Assembly: GCA_028023455.1 (NCBI GenBank)
Contig: JAQFVV010006216.1
Coordinates: forward strand, 2,516,445-2,580,444
Origin: Epiperipatus broadwayi
Lineage: Eukaryota; Onychophora; Udeonychophora; Euonychophora; Peripatidae
Reading direction: 5' to 3'
Length of the DNA: 64,000 nt
The notes beneath the pieces were generated by a model. It did not search any database, was not told the origin of the DNA, and was given only the letters and a program-made list of their open reading frames with translations. Shown here piece after piece: positions 24,416 through 34,934 of the stretch (its first letter is position 1; the number at the start of each line of letters is the position of its first letter). A program made the position numbers and the translations under genes.

Positions 24416-24801
24416 GAGTAGCCACTAGATGGGGATTTTATGCCCAAGTCTTCTGGCATCCATTGATTATTCGAGCTCACTGTGGGTGGCAATATGTATA
24501 GTGTTTTGCCTGTTTTAACAACAGTTATAAGCAAGCTTAAGAAATGGTAACTATGTGATGTGTATTGGCTTAAAACCAATCCTGCCTAATAGGATAATGG
24601 TGGTTATGGATATTAAAGAACCAAAGACACCAAAAATGTATAGGTATTGAACTGAGTTCAGACCTATATGACTATATAAGCTAATGAGCTTGGATTGAAA
24701 ATATTAAGGTATTTTCAATTTAAGACTCATAGTTTTGTAGTTAAGTGGAGATAAAAGGTGGCTGCTGGAGGGTTCCTAAGATCTAGATGCAGTGCTTTCA
24801 G

Positions 24802-24860
24802 ATCCAAGGTTCCTCACTGATGAAGGCCACAAGCCAGAAACTAGTCTGGAGATATTGGAT
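24802..24860 (+). ncRNA. Hammerhead-like ribozyme with intact core
   Basis: Outer stem I is ATCCAA (24,802-24,807) with TTGGAT (24,855-24,860). Inner stem I is CCTCA-type with TGGAG, one mismatch, separated by an internal loop. The core is CTGATGA (24,817-24,823). Stem II is GGC/GCC with a 5-base loop, followed by GAAA (24,837-24,840). A minimal C-TA-G stem III leads to the triplet GTC, giving predicted cleavage after 24,846. An A-A apposition sits at the base of stem II, where hammerheads usually have G-C; it is kept in nearly every copy. Activity is therefore a prediction only. Confidence 0.65.
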
Positions 24861-25226
24861 GAGTAGGCACTAGATGGGGATTTTATGCACAAGCCTTCTG
24901 GCATCCATTGATTACTATAGCTTGCTGTGTGTGCCAATACAGGTAGTGAATTTTGTCTGTTTTAACAACAGTTATAAGCAGGCATAAAAATGGTGATCAT
25001 GTGAATGTTTATTGGCTTAAAACAAATCCTGCCTAATAGGATAGTGGTGGCTATAGTAATTAAAAAACCAAGTTCAGATCTATATGACTATATAAGCTAA
25101 TGAGCTTGGATTGAAAATATTAAGGTGTTTTCAATTTAAGACTCATAGTTTTGTAGTTAAGTGGAGATAAAAGATGGCTGCTGGAGGGTTGCATTAGATC
25201 CTAAGATGTAAGTGCAGTGCTCTCAG

Positions 25227-25285
25227 ATACAAAGCTCCTCACTGACGAAGGCCACAAGCTAGAAACTAGTCTGGAGATATTGGAT
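25227..25285 (+). ncRNA. Hammerhead-like ribozyme with intact core, weaker stems
   Basis: Core CTGACGA (25,242-25,248), GAAA (25,262-25,265) and GTC (25,269-25,271) are intact. Outer stem I has one mismatch (ATACAA with TTGGAT), inner stem I one mismatch, and stem II is GGC with GCT. The order and spacing are the same as in the 24,802 copy. Confidence 0.6.
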
Positions 25286-25439
25286 GAGTAAGCACTAGAT
25301 GGGAATTTTATGCACAAGCCTTCTGGCATTCATTGATTACTCTAGCTCACTGTGGGTGGCAATACGTATAGTGTTTTGCTTGTTTTAACAATAGTTATAA
25401 GCAAGCATAAGAAATGGTGATCATGTAATATATATTGTA

Positions 25440-26020
25440 CCAACATTGAATTGGTACACAATAATTTTACCTTAAAAAAATTTATCAAAATAATTATTTG
25501 TTAAAAGAGAATGTATTTAAAAGTTTAAGAGCTTTACTGCAGTTTGTTTAGTAAATGTAAAAGTTAAAGAGTTGTTTTGAAATAAAAGTTACAATTAATT
25601 AATTAAAAGAGGGGAGGGGAGTTCGCTTCAGAAATGTCAAACTAAAGTTTTAAGTTTAAAGAGTTTTGCTAGAAACAATTAATTCATAATTACATAAAAT
25701 TAAAGGTTGATTTCAAGTTCAAAATATAAATCTCTTTTATTTAAATTAACGGAAAAAAGGTAATATTAAAACTAGTTTTGATTTTATAATAGTAAAATAT
25801 ATATGTGCGATTGTAAATAATAGAATAAATGTATGCGTAATAAATGTTAAAATAAAATAAATGAATACAGAAAATTATCGTTAAAAAAACAGTGATGACT
25901 ATTAATTATAAAAAACAACACGTTTGCATGGCTACTAATTAAACGATCTTTAAAAACAAAGGATTATCAAAGGAATTTCGACAACAGATATTGCTGGAGG
26001 ATATTAAAAGGACAACTCAT
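25440..26020. other. Unassigned DNA between the hammerhead array and a promoter-like site
   Basis: It starts with a small inverted repeat (ttgtaccaac...gttggtaca type) directly at the end of the array and contains a purine-rich gaggggaggggag stretch near 25,610. No coding region is recognised. Confidence 0.35.
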
Positions 26021-26026
26021 CGTAGG

Positions 26027-26062
26027 TATAAATAGCCAATTTTTTATCGGACAGTCAGTGAG
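26027..26062 (+). promoter_or_regulatory. Putative core promoter: TATAAATAG plus TCAGT initiator
   Basis: TATAAATAG at 26,027-26,035 is followed by TCAGT at 26,055-26,059, putting +1 at the A of 26,057, exactly 30 bases from the first T. This is the spacing of an RNA polymerase II core promoter, and TCAGT is the classic initiator word. Downstream, about 330 less AT-rich bases run to a possible donor (AG, then GTAAAA at 26,390). They hold short upstream-type frames, the longest a 33-codon frame from 26,288. It may be a gene's first exon or the transcription start of an LTR-type element. No partner LTR was found. Confidence 0.4.
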
Positions 26063-26399
26063 GACAATCAGTCGAGTTAATTGTTTCAGTTCAGATAACA
26101 GTTCAGTTTATTATGTATCCAGAAACAAAAATGCAGTGCTGAGCAGCTTTTGGGAACATACGATCTTACTTCAGCCCTTAGTCCAGTGAAACAGCGAAAC
26201 CTGCCCGTGAAAATAATGTCTGCGTAACAGCTTGAAGAATCTCCATCAATATCTAATTGTCTCCAGTAATAATAAAAGTGAATAATAATGAAACTCCTCA
26301 AGGAAACGTCCCAGCCAGCTGGAAATATTTGTAATGGAAGCAACAAACAAGAAAAAAACAAAGTTCTAAATCTATGTTCAAAATCATAGGTAAAACATT

Positions 26400-27744
26400 T
26401 TCTTATTTTCATTTATACAGTAGCCATTGCATTCGTATGAATCCTCCAAGAGCCAAATTATATGAACTCTATAGCACATAAACATGAACTATTAATTTGT
26501 GTGTTTTAAATATATGTGCTTAAGTTTCAAATACTATTTAATGATTTATTATTATATATGTGAGTATATGAGTTAAATATGTGCGCGATAAAAATACCAA
26601 TATTATGTTAGTTAAAAAATTATAAAGATGTTTAAATTTAGTATAATTAATGTTAGTTAAAATAAATTGTCTTTAAACTAAAACTTTATTTGTCGGTCAA
26701 ATCTTTTTACCAATTCTTTTACCAATCTTTTCATCAATTCTTTTCACCACTAATTATGTATAATCTGTTAGTGATTACAAGTAGCTGAGCTAGTCTATGG
26801 GTATAACTTAGGTGTTGAGTTAGTGGTCATTGTTCAAAGTGTGTTATTTATTCTTCTGAATAAATAGCTGGAGCCCGTGTTTACACAAAACAAAAAAGTG
26901 CTTTGAACTTGGTGTTGAAGTCAACAGTCAAGAAGAAGTTATGTCCTGGAAATGTGATGCTAGTTATATTTTATAGCTATCATTTGGACATACATATTTT
27001 CCGAGAATGTTCTCTGCCTAAGAGTCTGGTGTTTCGATCGTCTCATATTTGAACCCGGTATAATATATATAAGCGAATAAAAGCAAAGGATTAATTTTAT
27101 ATAAATAAAAATTTATTAAATTATTTGTAACCTAATTACAGCTTAAATTATATTTAATATTTTCATTTAAAAAAATTTGTATCTATCATCTAATAGAGAT
27201 GATTATTTTCTAAACAATTAATATATTATTTGGTTTAAAAGTTAATAGTTATTTAATTTTTGATCAGATATGAATAATGTGCAATTCTTTATGACTTTTT
27301 GTAAGGTACACTTAATGTAAAGTTAAAAATCATAAATGTATAAGTGCATTCTTATAGTAAAAATTAAAACCAATTTATTAGTATCAAGGTTACTCATAAC
27401 AAATATTTGCATGCCTGTGTCCAAGAGTATACATAAATATAATTTCCAATCTACATTCATTGCTTTGTTTTTTTGATCATTTATATAAATATTAAAAATG
27501 TAGTCTTGATAATAAAGAAGGAAGGAAATAATATTTGATGTACTTTAAAATTGTGTGGCCCAATTTATGATGAACAATAAATATATTAGAAAACCTATTA
27601 AATAGAAAAATGTGGCTCATACCTTTTTTTATTTTAGAAAATAAAACATAACCAGATGTCTTATAGTAGATCATACACTAAAACAAATCTTTGTGGTTTT
27701 CTACCAAAAATTATACAGTTTGAATTTATGTGCTATATATAAGT
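26400..27744. other. Unassigned DNA with one tRNA-like/SINE-like trace
   Basis: At about 27,000-27,060 a block with agagtctggtg, a B-box-like tttgaaccc and the ending cggtataatatatat resembles the end of the SINE-like family at 826-1,042. A polyadenylation-like aataaa at about 26,870 is followed by a gtgtttacacaaa stretch. No coding exon is recognised. Confidence 0.35.
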
Positions 27745-28517
27745 CAGTGGCTTTCAACTTTTTCACACCAGTGGACCAGCAAAAATAAGGATAAGATTTC
27801 ACGGACCAGCAAAAATAAGGATAAGGTTTTCATAGACCGGCAGAAGTCTATAGATAAATTTTCTTAAAGATATAAACTGCTTAGCCTTAGATGAGCATAA
27901 TTGTTATAATTGGCCAAAATAACACACTAGTTACTGTGTATAGTAATGGTGTTGCTTACCTTCACATGCTGAACACTCTTTCTCAAGTTGTGCAGTCATA
28001 CTGCTACAGAAAACAGTACAATAACAATCGTTCTCATTAATATGCCTGCATTGCTGCATTTATTATTTCATTGTTAAAACATGCAAGAATAAAATATTAG
28101 TCACCTGAATGTTGGTAAATAACACAGCTAATGCAATTACATGGCAATGATTAGGATAAATGTAAAATCTGTATTTATGTTAAATATACAAGTATAATAA
28201 AAAACTTTTTTTTTAATTTTGAATTTTTTTAGAAAAATAATAAAAAATTTAATTCTATACTCCCCCCATAAACATCTGTGATAACTAGAAAAACAAATTA
28301 ATTTATGTATGATTGATTAGATTTTGTTTTCATTCTGTTTCTTTTTTTTTTAATAGGGTAAAAATGAGATGAAAAAAATAAATAAAAATTATTTATATTA
28401 ATTAAAAGTTTAAACTCTTATTATTTTATTACAAACTTTCCTGCCAGTCTATCTCAGACTGGCAGAAAACTTCTGTGGCCCAGCATTGGTCCACAGAACA
28501 AGGGTTGAAAACCACTG
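27745..28517. mobile_element. Non-autonomous hAT-like DNA transposon, 773 bp
   Basis: Terminal inverted repeats start CAGTGG(C/T)TTTCAAC at 27,745 and end GTTGAAAACCACTG at 28,517. The subterminal ggaccagc and gctgggcc/ggtccac words are the ones found in many hAT elements. Flanking octamers atataagt (27,737-27,744) and ctataagt (28,518-28,525) match at 7 of 8 bases, as expected for the 8-bp hAT target duplication. The ccagcaaaaataaggataagrtttc phrase is doubled near the left end. No transposase frame is present, so it must have been moved in trans. Confidence 0.85.
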
Positions 28518-28525
28518 CTATAAGT

Positions 28526-30290
28526 TATAGTTAGTATATAATAAAATATACGTATATCATAAATAGGTATAACTTGAAATTCTTGATAGGTACTAAAAAA
28601 AATGTTTTATTTCACTTCATTTAGATTTTGATACATAGAATATGATCAAAAATTTGCAGAAAATTGATATAGAATATTGCATTTTGGTGAAGAAGTAATT
28701 CATTTAATAATTAAAATAATAAATGTACAGCAATGTATATAATTAACACTATACTTATAGAAATAATTAACAAAGATTATTTTTAATGTTAAAAGTTGTT
28801 TTTTAAAATTATTTTAATGTCAAATTCATGAAAAAAAATAATAACATAAATAACTAAAAGAAAACTGTTTAATATATCATAGAAACTTCTGAAGAATTAT
28901 ATATTAAAAGTATTTTAAAAACTCTTGAAGGAGTGGGAGGTTTTACCTATTTACTCATTTAATTTTCATAATACACACCTTTTTTTTTTTTTAATTTTAA
29001 AAAATATTCAAATGGTTAATTGCTCAGAAGTTTATAAAATGTTCAGGAGCTCCAAATAATTAAACTGAGACTGCATGACATGGACAATAATTGCCAAACC
29101 CATCACTATATTATTACACTAAACTATGCAGAGTACAGCACTGAATTCTTCTACACTGACTGCATGAATTTTTATTCCATTAAAAATAGGACATTTCTAA
29201 AATACATTTACATCATTCTAAAAATGACTAATTCTTAATTTTATTTTATATTTCTTAATAGAAGCATGAAAAAAGACATATTTACATGGTAATGAAATAT
29301 CAATTGAAAAAAAAAAACACAATTTAATTAAAACATACTCTGCATATTAAAACAATTTAGAAGTAAATTGATTAGAAAAACTATAAACAATATTTTTATT
29401 TTTTTTAATTATAATATATAGCCACTCCTAAAAGAGTATAGTGATTTTAACTGCAAATACAAAAAAAAAAATCTGAAGAGATCAGAAGTCTACAGCCAAA
29501 AGACATTCCAAAGTTGCTGACAATAGAGAGCAGCAGTTGTGAAACTAAATGTAAATTCTTCAATTGCTGTTAATAATGAGCAAAATATTATATATTTTCT
29601 GTAGTTTATTTAAATTTTTATGCTTAATTTTACAAAATATTTGTAGAAAAATTAATTATTAAAAAATATTTTCATGATTCCATTTAGTTTTTTTCAAATA
29701 TATTTTAATTTAAAAATACAAGTTAAGAAATTTGTAGCAATAGTAAATGGAAATTTTAGAAGAGAAAATCAGAGATTTATGACGACTTTACATTAATTCA
29801 TTTGCATTTTATAAATGAAGTTCAATTGATAAAGATTTTGTTAATTAATTTTTTCTACCTTACAGTAATTATCCAATAAAAAAAGTTATTATTTTTATTA
29901 TATATTTCACTTTTTTATTTTTTATGTATATTTGCAAAGTTCAAATATAATTCTTCAGGATATTTTTACTTTATAAACTTATATTTCTAACAAATCAAGC
30001 TCAATTTACTGAATTCTAATATAAAATAAAGTTGAAATACTAAAATCAAATGTTTAAACATTTATAAAAATTAATACCAGGGAAAGTAAAAAATGTCAAC
30101 TTGTTGAAGGGTTGATATGAAACAAGTGAAAAAAATTTTAAAAACCATAACTTTAATATAATGTAAATCTTGAATACTAAGCAATTAGTAATATCTTTAT
30201 TCTTAAATTACTACTTAATAATATGATTACTAATTTAAGATACACTGTTTTATTAGGGGGAAAAAATTTAATAAATACATTAAGACTTAC
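28526..30290. other. AT-rich DNA, likely intron of the DNA ligase III gene
   Basis: It lies downstream (minus strand) of the second ligase exon. I searched it by eye for the next ligase exon, which in human LIG3 would begin KALDLADMI-like, and did not find it. Confidence 0.4.
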
Positions 30291-30378
30291 TGTTACATGT
30301 GTCATCTCGGAAAACATTATCCGATTGGGAATTTCTTTCATATTTTCATGTAAAATTTTTCTACGCTCCTTCATTGAT
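30291..30378 (-). CDS. LIG3: DNA ligase III, internal exon (downstream of the pair)
   Basis: The exon is 88 nt with an acceptor (gtttttag, then ATCAATGAAG) and a consensus donor (GTAAGT at 30,290-30,285). It continues the frame of the preceding exon (phase 2 junction, codon AA/A) and encodes SMKERRKILHENMKEIPN followed by RIMFSEMTHVT. This closely matches the vertebrate DNA ligase III segment ERRKFLHDNMVEIPNRIMFSEMKRVT. It belongs to the nucleotidyltransferase domain just after motif IIIa. DNA ligase III seals nicks by way of an AMP-lysine intermediate in base-excision and single-strand-break repair and maintains mitochondrial DNA. The exon is intact, without stops, so the gene is probably functional. 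Confidence 0.9.
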
Positions 30379-30495
30379 CTAAAAACATATTGTTATAATG
30401 AATAATAAAAATTCAAATAAAAAAATTTTATTCAAATTTTATTACTATTATTATTTTAAAATAATATATATATTTATATTTAATTTCTAGATATC

Positions 30496-30527
<32 letters not shown>

Positions 30528-30618
30528 CATCATTATTATTATTATTATTACTAAAATCTGATTTTAAAAAAAAAAAACAATCGAAAAAAATAACAGAAAT
30601 AAAATAATAAAAACTTAC
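30379..30618 (-). other. LIG3: Short intron of the DNA ligase III gene
   Basis: A 240-bp intron with GTAAGT at the donor and a T-rich tract ending TTTTTAG at the acceptor. It contains (ATC)n/(ATT)n microsatellite sequence at 30,492-30,550. Confidence 0.85.
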
Positions 30619-30698
30619 TTTTCCATTAAATTTTGCCCATTTAAGTAAAGACAGTCAAATACAAAAAGACATACATTGGCATTTTTAAAAGCAGATTT
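30619..30698 (-). CDS. LIG3: DNA ligase III, internal exon (upstream of the pair)
   Basis: The exon is 80 nt with an acceptor (ctttgtttcag) and a consensus donor (GTAAGT at 30,618-30,613). It encodes KSAFKNANVCLFVFDC, then LYLNGQNLME and two bases of the next codon. This matches the vertebrate segment KKAAFQDANVCLFVFDCIYFN. It contains the FDCLYLNG block that corresponds to ligase motif IIIa. The acceptor is in phase 0. The preceding exon (motif III region, a PFGTLG-like sequence in vertebrates) was not found in the window, so the upstream intron is long or that exon lies in DNA I could not read through. Confidence 0.9.
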
Positions 30699-32828
30699 CT
30701 GAAACAAAGAAATTATGTGTAATATATTATAACAATATGAAAAAAATGATGGTAAGAGATAGTTGAAATAATAAATAATTATTATTTTTAATGAATGCAG
30801 TAATATATCAAAAGTAACTATAAGTAGCTAAAATAATAAACATAACATCAGCAACAAATAACAACTGTCATTCTTTGTGAGCAGATTTAAAGGAAGTATA
30901 CTACAAATCCTAGGCTAATAAGCATCAAGCCAATCATGAGACATAATATTATAACAGACCAAATAATGATTATTTCTTGCTGTATGCAATAAATAAATAC
31001 TAAAGTAATTATAAAACTAACCATGTAACAAAAAGTTCTTAGATTAATATATCAATGCCAATCATTAATGCATAGGGAAATGTAAGGAACAGCAATAAAT
31101 TAGTAATCAACAGTGTTGACTTTTAAAATGATTCTCATCTTCTTAATGCCATATAAATTATTCTAGAAAGAATTATACTTGAAAACTTGAGAAATGCTAG
31201 TTAATTTATGAAAAATAAATAAATTTATATTCAATAGCACTAAACTAGCTTTCAGCAGAATCTCACCAGAATCATAGTGCAGAATAAAACCTCACAGTTG
31301 AGAATCCTCCACCAAAAGCTAGCTATTAAATATAAATTTGATTTTTCTTACATCTTTTCTTATTAACTTGCATATCTCAAGCTTTCCAGTATTACATAGC
31401 TACATGAAAAGAGTTTAAAACCTTTGATATTTAAGTAAAAAGAATTATATAAATGTCCAACACTCTCTCCAAATGCTATTATATTCAAAGATAACTTGTG
31501 ATAATAATCAATTCTGCTTATCATATAGATACAAAAATAAATATATAAAATATTTAAGTTATTCTAGTGTTAAATAAATTTACTATGATATTTTTTTTTA
31601 AATATTAATTAATCAGTAGCAAAATAGTAATAAAAATGAATTTAAAATCGGATAGATATTCTCATAATATGAACAGATTCTTTTCAATTTTGATTTATTT
31701 ACAAAGATGAAATATTATTTCAATAGATTAAAAACTACAAATGTTTAACATTGGTTAATGTGTATTTTATAGAGAAACATGAATTATAAGTAGTCTTAAG
31801 TTATGTATGCGCACATGTATGCGACTACTAATACATAATATTTCAATTCTTATTTTTCTTAATTTTCTAAATCATTTAACAATATATAAACAATAAATGG
31901 ACTGATACATATATGTATTATAAATATGTGCATAAACATACAGGTTTGTTCTATTATAAAAGTAAAATATTTCAGTTATTAATTTACAACATAATTAAAC
32001 TTTGCCTATATGTATTGCTAGTGACTTCATATTTTAAATTTTTCCTTTATCTTTAAAACAAAAACTCTTAGGCATAAAAGAAAAGGCTCAAACTATAAAA
32101 CCGCTCCAAGTTTTAATAAAAAAATTTTAGATCAAAAATTAATTTTAAAATACAGGTTTTCAACCAGATTCTGGTTATTCTTAAAAACTCCATTTGTCAG
32201 TCCTTGTTTGACTTGTTTCAATTAAAAAACTTTTTTTAATTTATTCCAAAAATTGTTTACTTTATTTATAAGAAAAACTTTAAAAAAAAAAAACAAAAAA
32301 AACGAGAAAATAGAATTTTTTATGCATTAATGAAACGGGTTTTTCTTGCATTTTTTTAACATTAAAAAAGAGATTTTTCATATATATATATTTTTACTCA
32401 CAAGTAAATCAAATTCATTTGTGCTTCATATTACCTACAATAACTTCATATATAAATAATGGTACATTGTTTTTCATTATAATTAATATTTCTAAATATT
32501 TTTGCATAGCATACATATACTCTTTTTAACAATTGGATTCACATATCTATGTGAACACTATATATATGTAAAATGATACTTTTTTCCACATTACGTTTCT
32601 GTTGGCCATGTTTCTACATACTGAACTGGATACTTTATCCGCTTCAAAAACAAATATTGTGAAATCAAAACTAAAACATATATTTATACAGATTTTAAAA
32701 GAAAAGAGAAAATTGTATTTAAAAATTTTGTATTTTGTTATTTTTATTTATTAAAAGTATGTGCAATGACACACATACTCAGTTATAAATAGAAATCGTA
32801 AAAATATTTTAATTTTAATTGAGATAAG
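30699..32828. other. AT-rich DNA, likely upstream intron of the ligase gene
   Basis: No further exon or named repeat is recognised. Homopolymer A and T runs and an (AT)n run at 32,381 are present. Confidence 0.4.
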
Positions 32829-32830
32829 TG

Positions 32831-34510
32831 GGTAATAGCCTGAAATCCAGGCGCGGCCACTTAGGGCATTGTTTACATGTACAAAACACATAAAAATGCC
32901 GTTTCCACGGCCGGCCTTACGGGTAATACATTTAATATTGTATTAACCCATTTATGCCTCGACCGCTTTACATGACATTGCACAAAAATATTATAGCCTG
33001 TTTTGTGCTTCGAAACTATTTACGAGATTTGTTTTCTATTCATAGCTGATTACCGTATCGTTTGAGGGTGTTTGAATTTCAAATCGGTACAACTTTTCAA
33101 ATCTCCGTAATAAAGTAATATCATTTCTATTTAAATAATGTTGTCAATTACTAATATTTGTCATATGGTCCTACCCTTCCCTAAAAAAATGTTAATATGT
33201 AAAAAATTGGCAAAGTGTATGTTCGAGCATGCTTCGCCAAAGCTCACGTGCTAAGTCACGTTTCAGCATGGAAAATATTCGAGACCACTAAAAGGTCTGA
33301 GAAGAACATGCAATTTGTAAACTTTTCTTCAGAATTGCCAAGTACAGAAAGTGTGTGAGATTGTGTCCTTTTTTTCAGGCACATAATGTCCAACTTTTTA
33401 TTACAGCAATAAAATAATAAATAATTTTAAAAAGGTCCAAAGTTTGTCCTTTTTTTTTTTTTTCATTTCATTAGAAATTGACAAGTATTTGGATTATATT
33501 TTTTTGCAGCAAGGTTAAAATAAATGACTATTTTGTTTGACTTTTTGTTAATAATAACAAATTACGAAATCCCCCCATCCCCAACAGCAATTTATTGTAG
33601 AAGGCCAAAAAAAAGGTAATTCAAACAAAATAGAAATCAAAGTAAAAAGTGAGAAAAAGTTGTTTAAAAAAAAAAAAGTAATGTAAATTATTGACTTTTT
33701 GTTACAATTCTTTTTCCGAGTGTGGGGGTGGGTGTTTGAAAACAATTTTTTAATCGCCAAAAAACACTAAACTAAATTTTGATTTAATGTTAAAAAAAAC
33801 AATTACGTCAACCAAAAAAAAAAAATTCAAAACAAGTCCCAAAGATGATTATCTTTTTTCAGCGCTGTTAAAATAATTTACTATTTTTGTTGACTTTTTG
33901 TTAATAATAACAGTATGAAATCTCCCCAAAAAGCTGTTTACTGTAGAAGCCAAAAAGAAGAGGCTAATTCAAGTGTAATATAAATCAAAGTGAAAACAAG
34001 TAAAATTATTGATTTTATGTTACAATTATTGATATGAGGGTGGGGGTTTCAAAACAATTTTTGAACCCCCAACACACAAAAGTTAGTTTTGATTTAATAA
34101 GAAGAAGAAAAACAATTTAGTCAAGCAAAAAAAAAGGGTACAACAAAGTCGAAACAAGTCCCAAATAATTATCCCATTATATTTTTTCAGCATGGTTAAA
34201 ACAACTTTTTTCATCGTGAAACAGTCCAAAGTTTTAATTAAAATTCAAAAAATTAAATGACCAAAATTTGTTGGATAAATAAAAATATCAGGTTTAAATA
34301 AAAAAAAAAACAACGAAAATGAATATAAAAATTTATTTAATAAAAAAGAAATCATGTTGTAAATGAAATAAAAAATTTGTATAAACAAAAAAAAAAAAAA
34401 ACATGTATAAAAAAAAAAGTTGCGGCGGCGGCCCGGTAATGTTATATTTGATTGATTTTTGTATAACATCAATGCCCCAAGCGGCCTTGCCTGGATTTCA
34501 GACGATTACC
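32831..34510. mobile_element. Terminal-inverted-repeat DNA element, long form (1.68 kb)
   Basis: The left end GGTAATAGCCTGAAATCCAG and the right end, whose reverse complement is GGTAATCGTCTGAAATCCAG, form inverted repeats of about 32 bp that continue as GC-containing (ggc...ggcc...ctt) sequence. The element stands out as less AT-rich at both ends. No transposase frame is seen, so it is non-autonomous. Interior conserved blocks (taacccatttatgcc, ttacatgacattgcac, catagctgattaccgtatcg) recur in the adjoining short form. The superfamily is not determined. Confidence 0.8.
33495..34205 (+). repeat. Tandem repeat (about 350 and 330 bp) inside the long element
   Basis: The block gcagcaaggttaaaataa, gactttttgttaataataaca, aaatc(c/t)ccc starts near 33,505 and again near 33,857. 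A third start (cagcatggttaaaac) is near 34,187. Each unit includes a gtgggggtgg-type G-run and a gacaagtcccaaa-like block. The array is absent from the short form next door. Confidence 0.7.
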
Positions 34511-34511
34511 T

Positions 34512-34928
34512 GGATAATAGCCTGAATTCTGGGCATGGCCGGCCTTACAGCTACAACATTTAATATTGTATTAACCCATTTATGCCTAGGCTGCTTTACA
34601 TGACATTGCACAAAAATATTATGGGTCATTTTGTGCTTCAAAACTATTTACGCAATTTGTTTTCTATTCATAGCTGATTACCGTATCGCTTGAGGGTGTT
34701 TGAATTTCAAGTTGGTACAGCTTTTCAAATCTCCGTAATAGAGTAATGTCATTTCTATTTAAATAATGTTGTCAATTACTAATGATTGTCATATGGTCCC
34801 ACCCTTCCCTAAAAAAATGTTAATATGTAAAAAAAAGTTGCGGCGATGGCCCAGTAATATTATATTTGATTGATTTTTGTATAGCATCAATGCCCCAAGC
34901 GGCCTTGCCCAAATTTCAGACGACTACC
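34512..34928. mobile_element. Internally deleted short form of the same element, in tandem
   Basis: It starts one or two bases after the long form ends, in the same orientation. It is colinear with it up to the ttaatatgtaaaaa word (33,205 in the long form) and resumes at gttgcggcg (34,418 in the long form), so about 1.2 kb is missing. The right end gives the inverted repeat GGTAGTCGTCTGAAATTTGG. The hexamer GATAAG lies just outside both the left end of the long form (32,823-32,828) and the right end of this one (34,929-34,934). Confidence 0.8.
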
Positions 34929-34934
34929 GATAAG

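Larger units (their letters stand above)
23967..25436 (+). mobile_element. Head-to-tail array of about three hammerhead-repeat units
   Basis: Ribozyme strand is plus. The landmark caagccttctggcatcc recurs at about 23,984, 24,446, 24,890 and 25,314, so the units are about 425-463 bp. Hammerhead-like segments sit at 24,357, 24,802 and 25,227. Each unit also carries a conserved ttggcttaaaaccaa hairpin word, the cctaataggatagtgg block and the ggtggctgctggaggg block. The last unit breaks off at about 25,436. No protein is encoded; the open frames here are repeat shadows. Confidence 0.85.

Noticed and set aside
24250-24579. 109-codon minus-strand open frame
   Set aside because: It lies wholly inside the hammerhead repeat array and recurs in other units with disruptions; it is a repeat shadow.
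25434-27070. LTR retrotransposon or solo LTR around the TATA-initiator site
   Set aside because: No matching terminal TG...CA limits, target duplication or second LTR could be found, so only the promoter-like site is reported.
30490-30550. CRISPR-like array suggested by short regular repeats
   Set aside because: It is a simple (ATC)n/(ATT)n microsatellite in an animal intron; there are no spacers.
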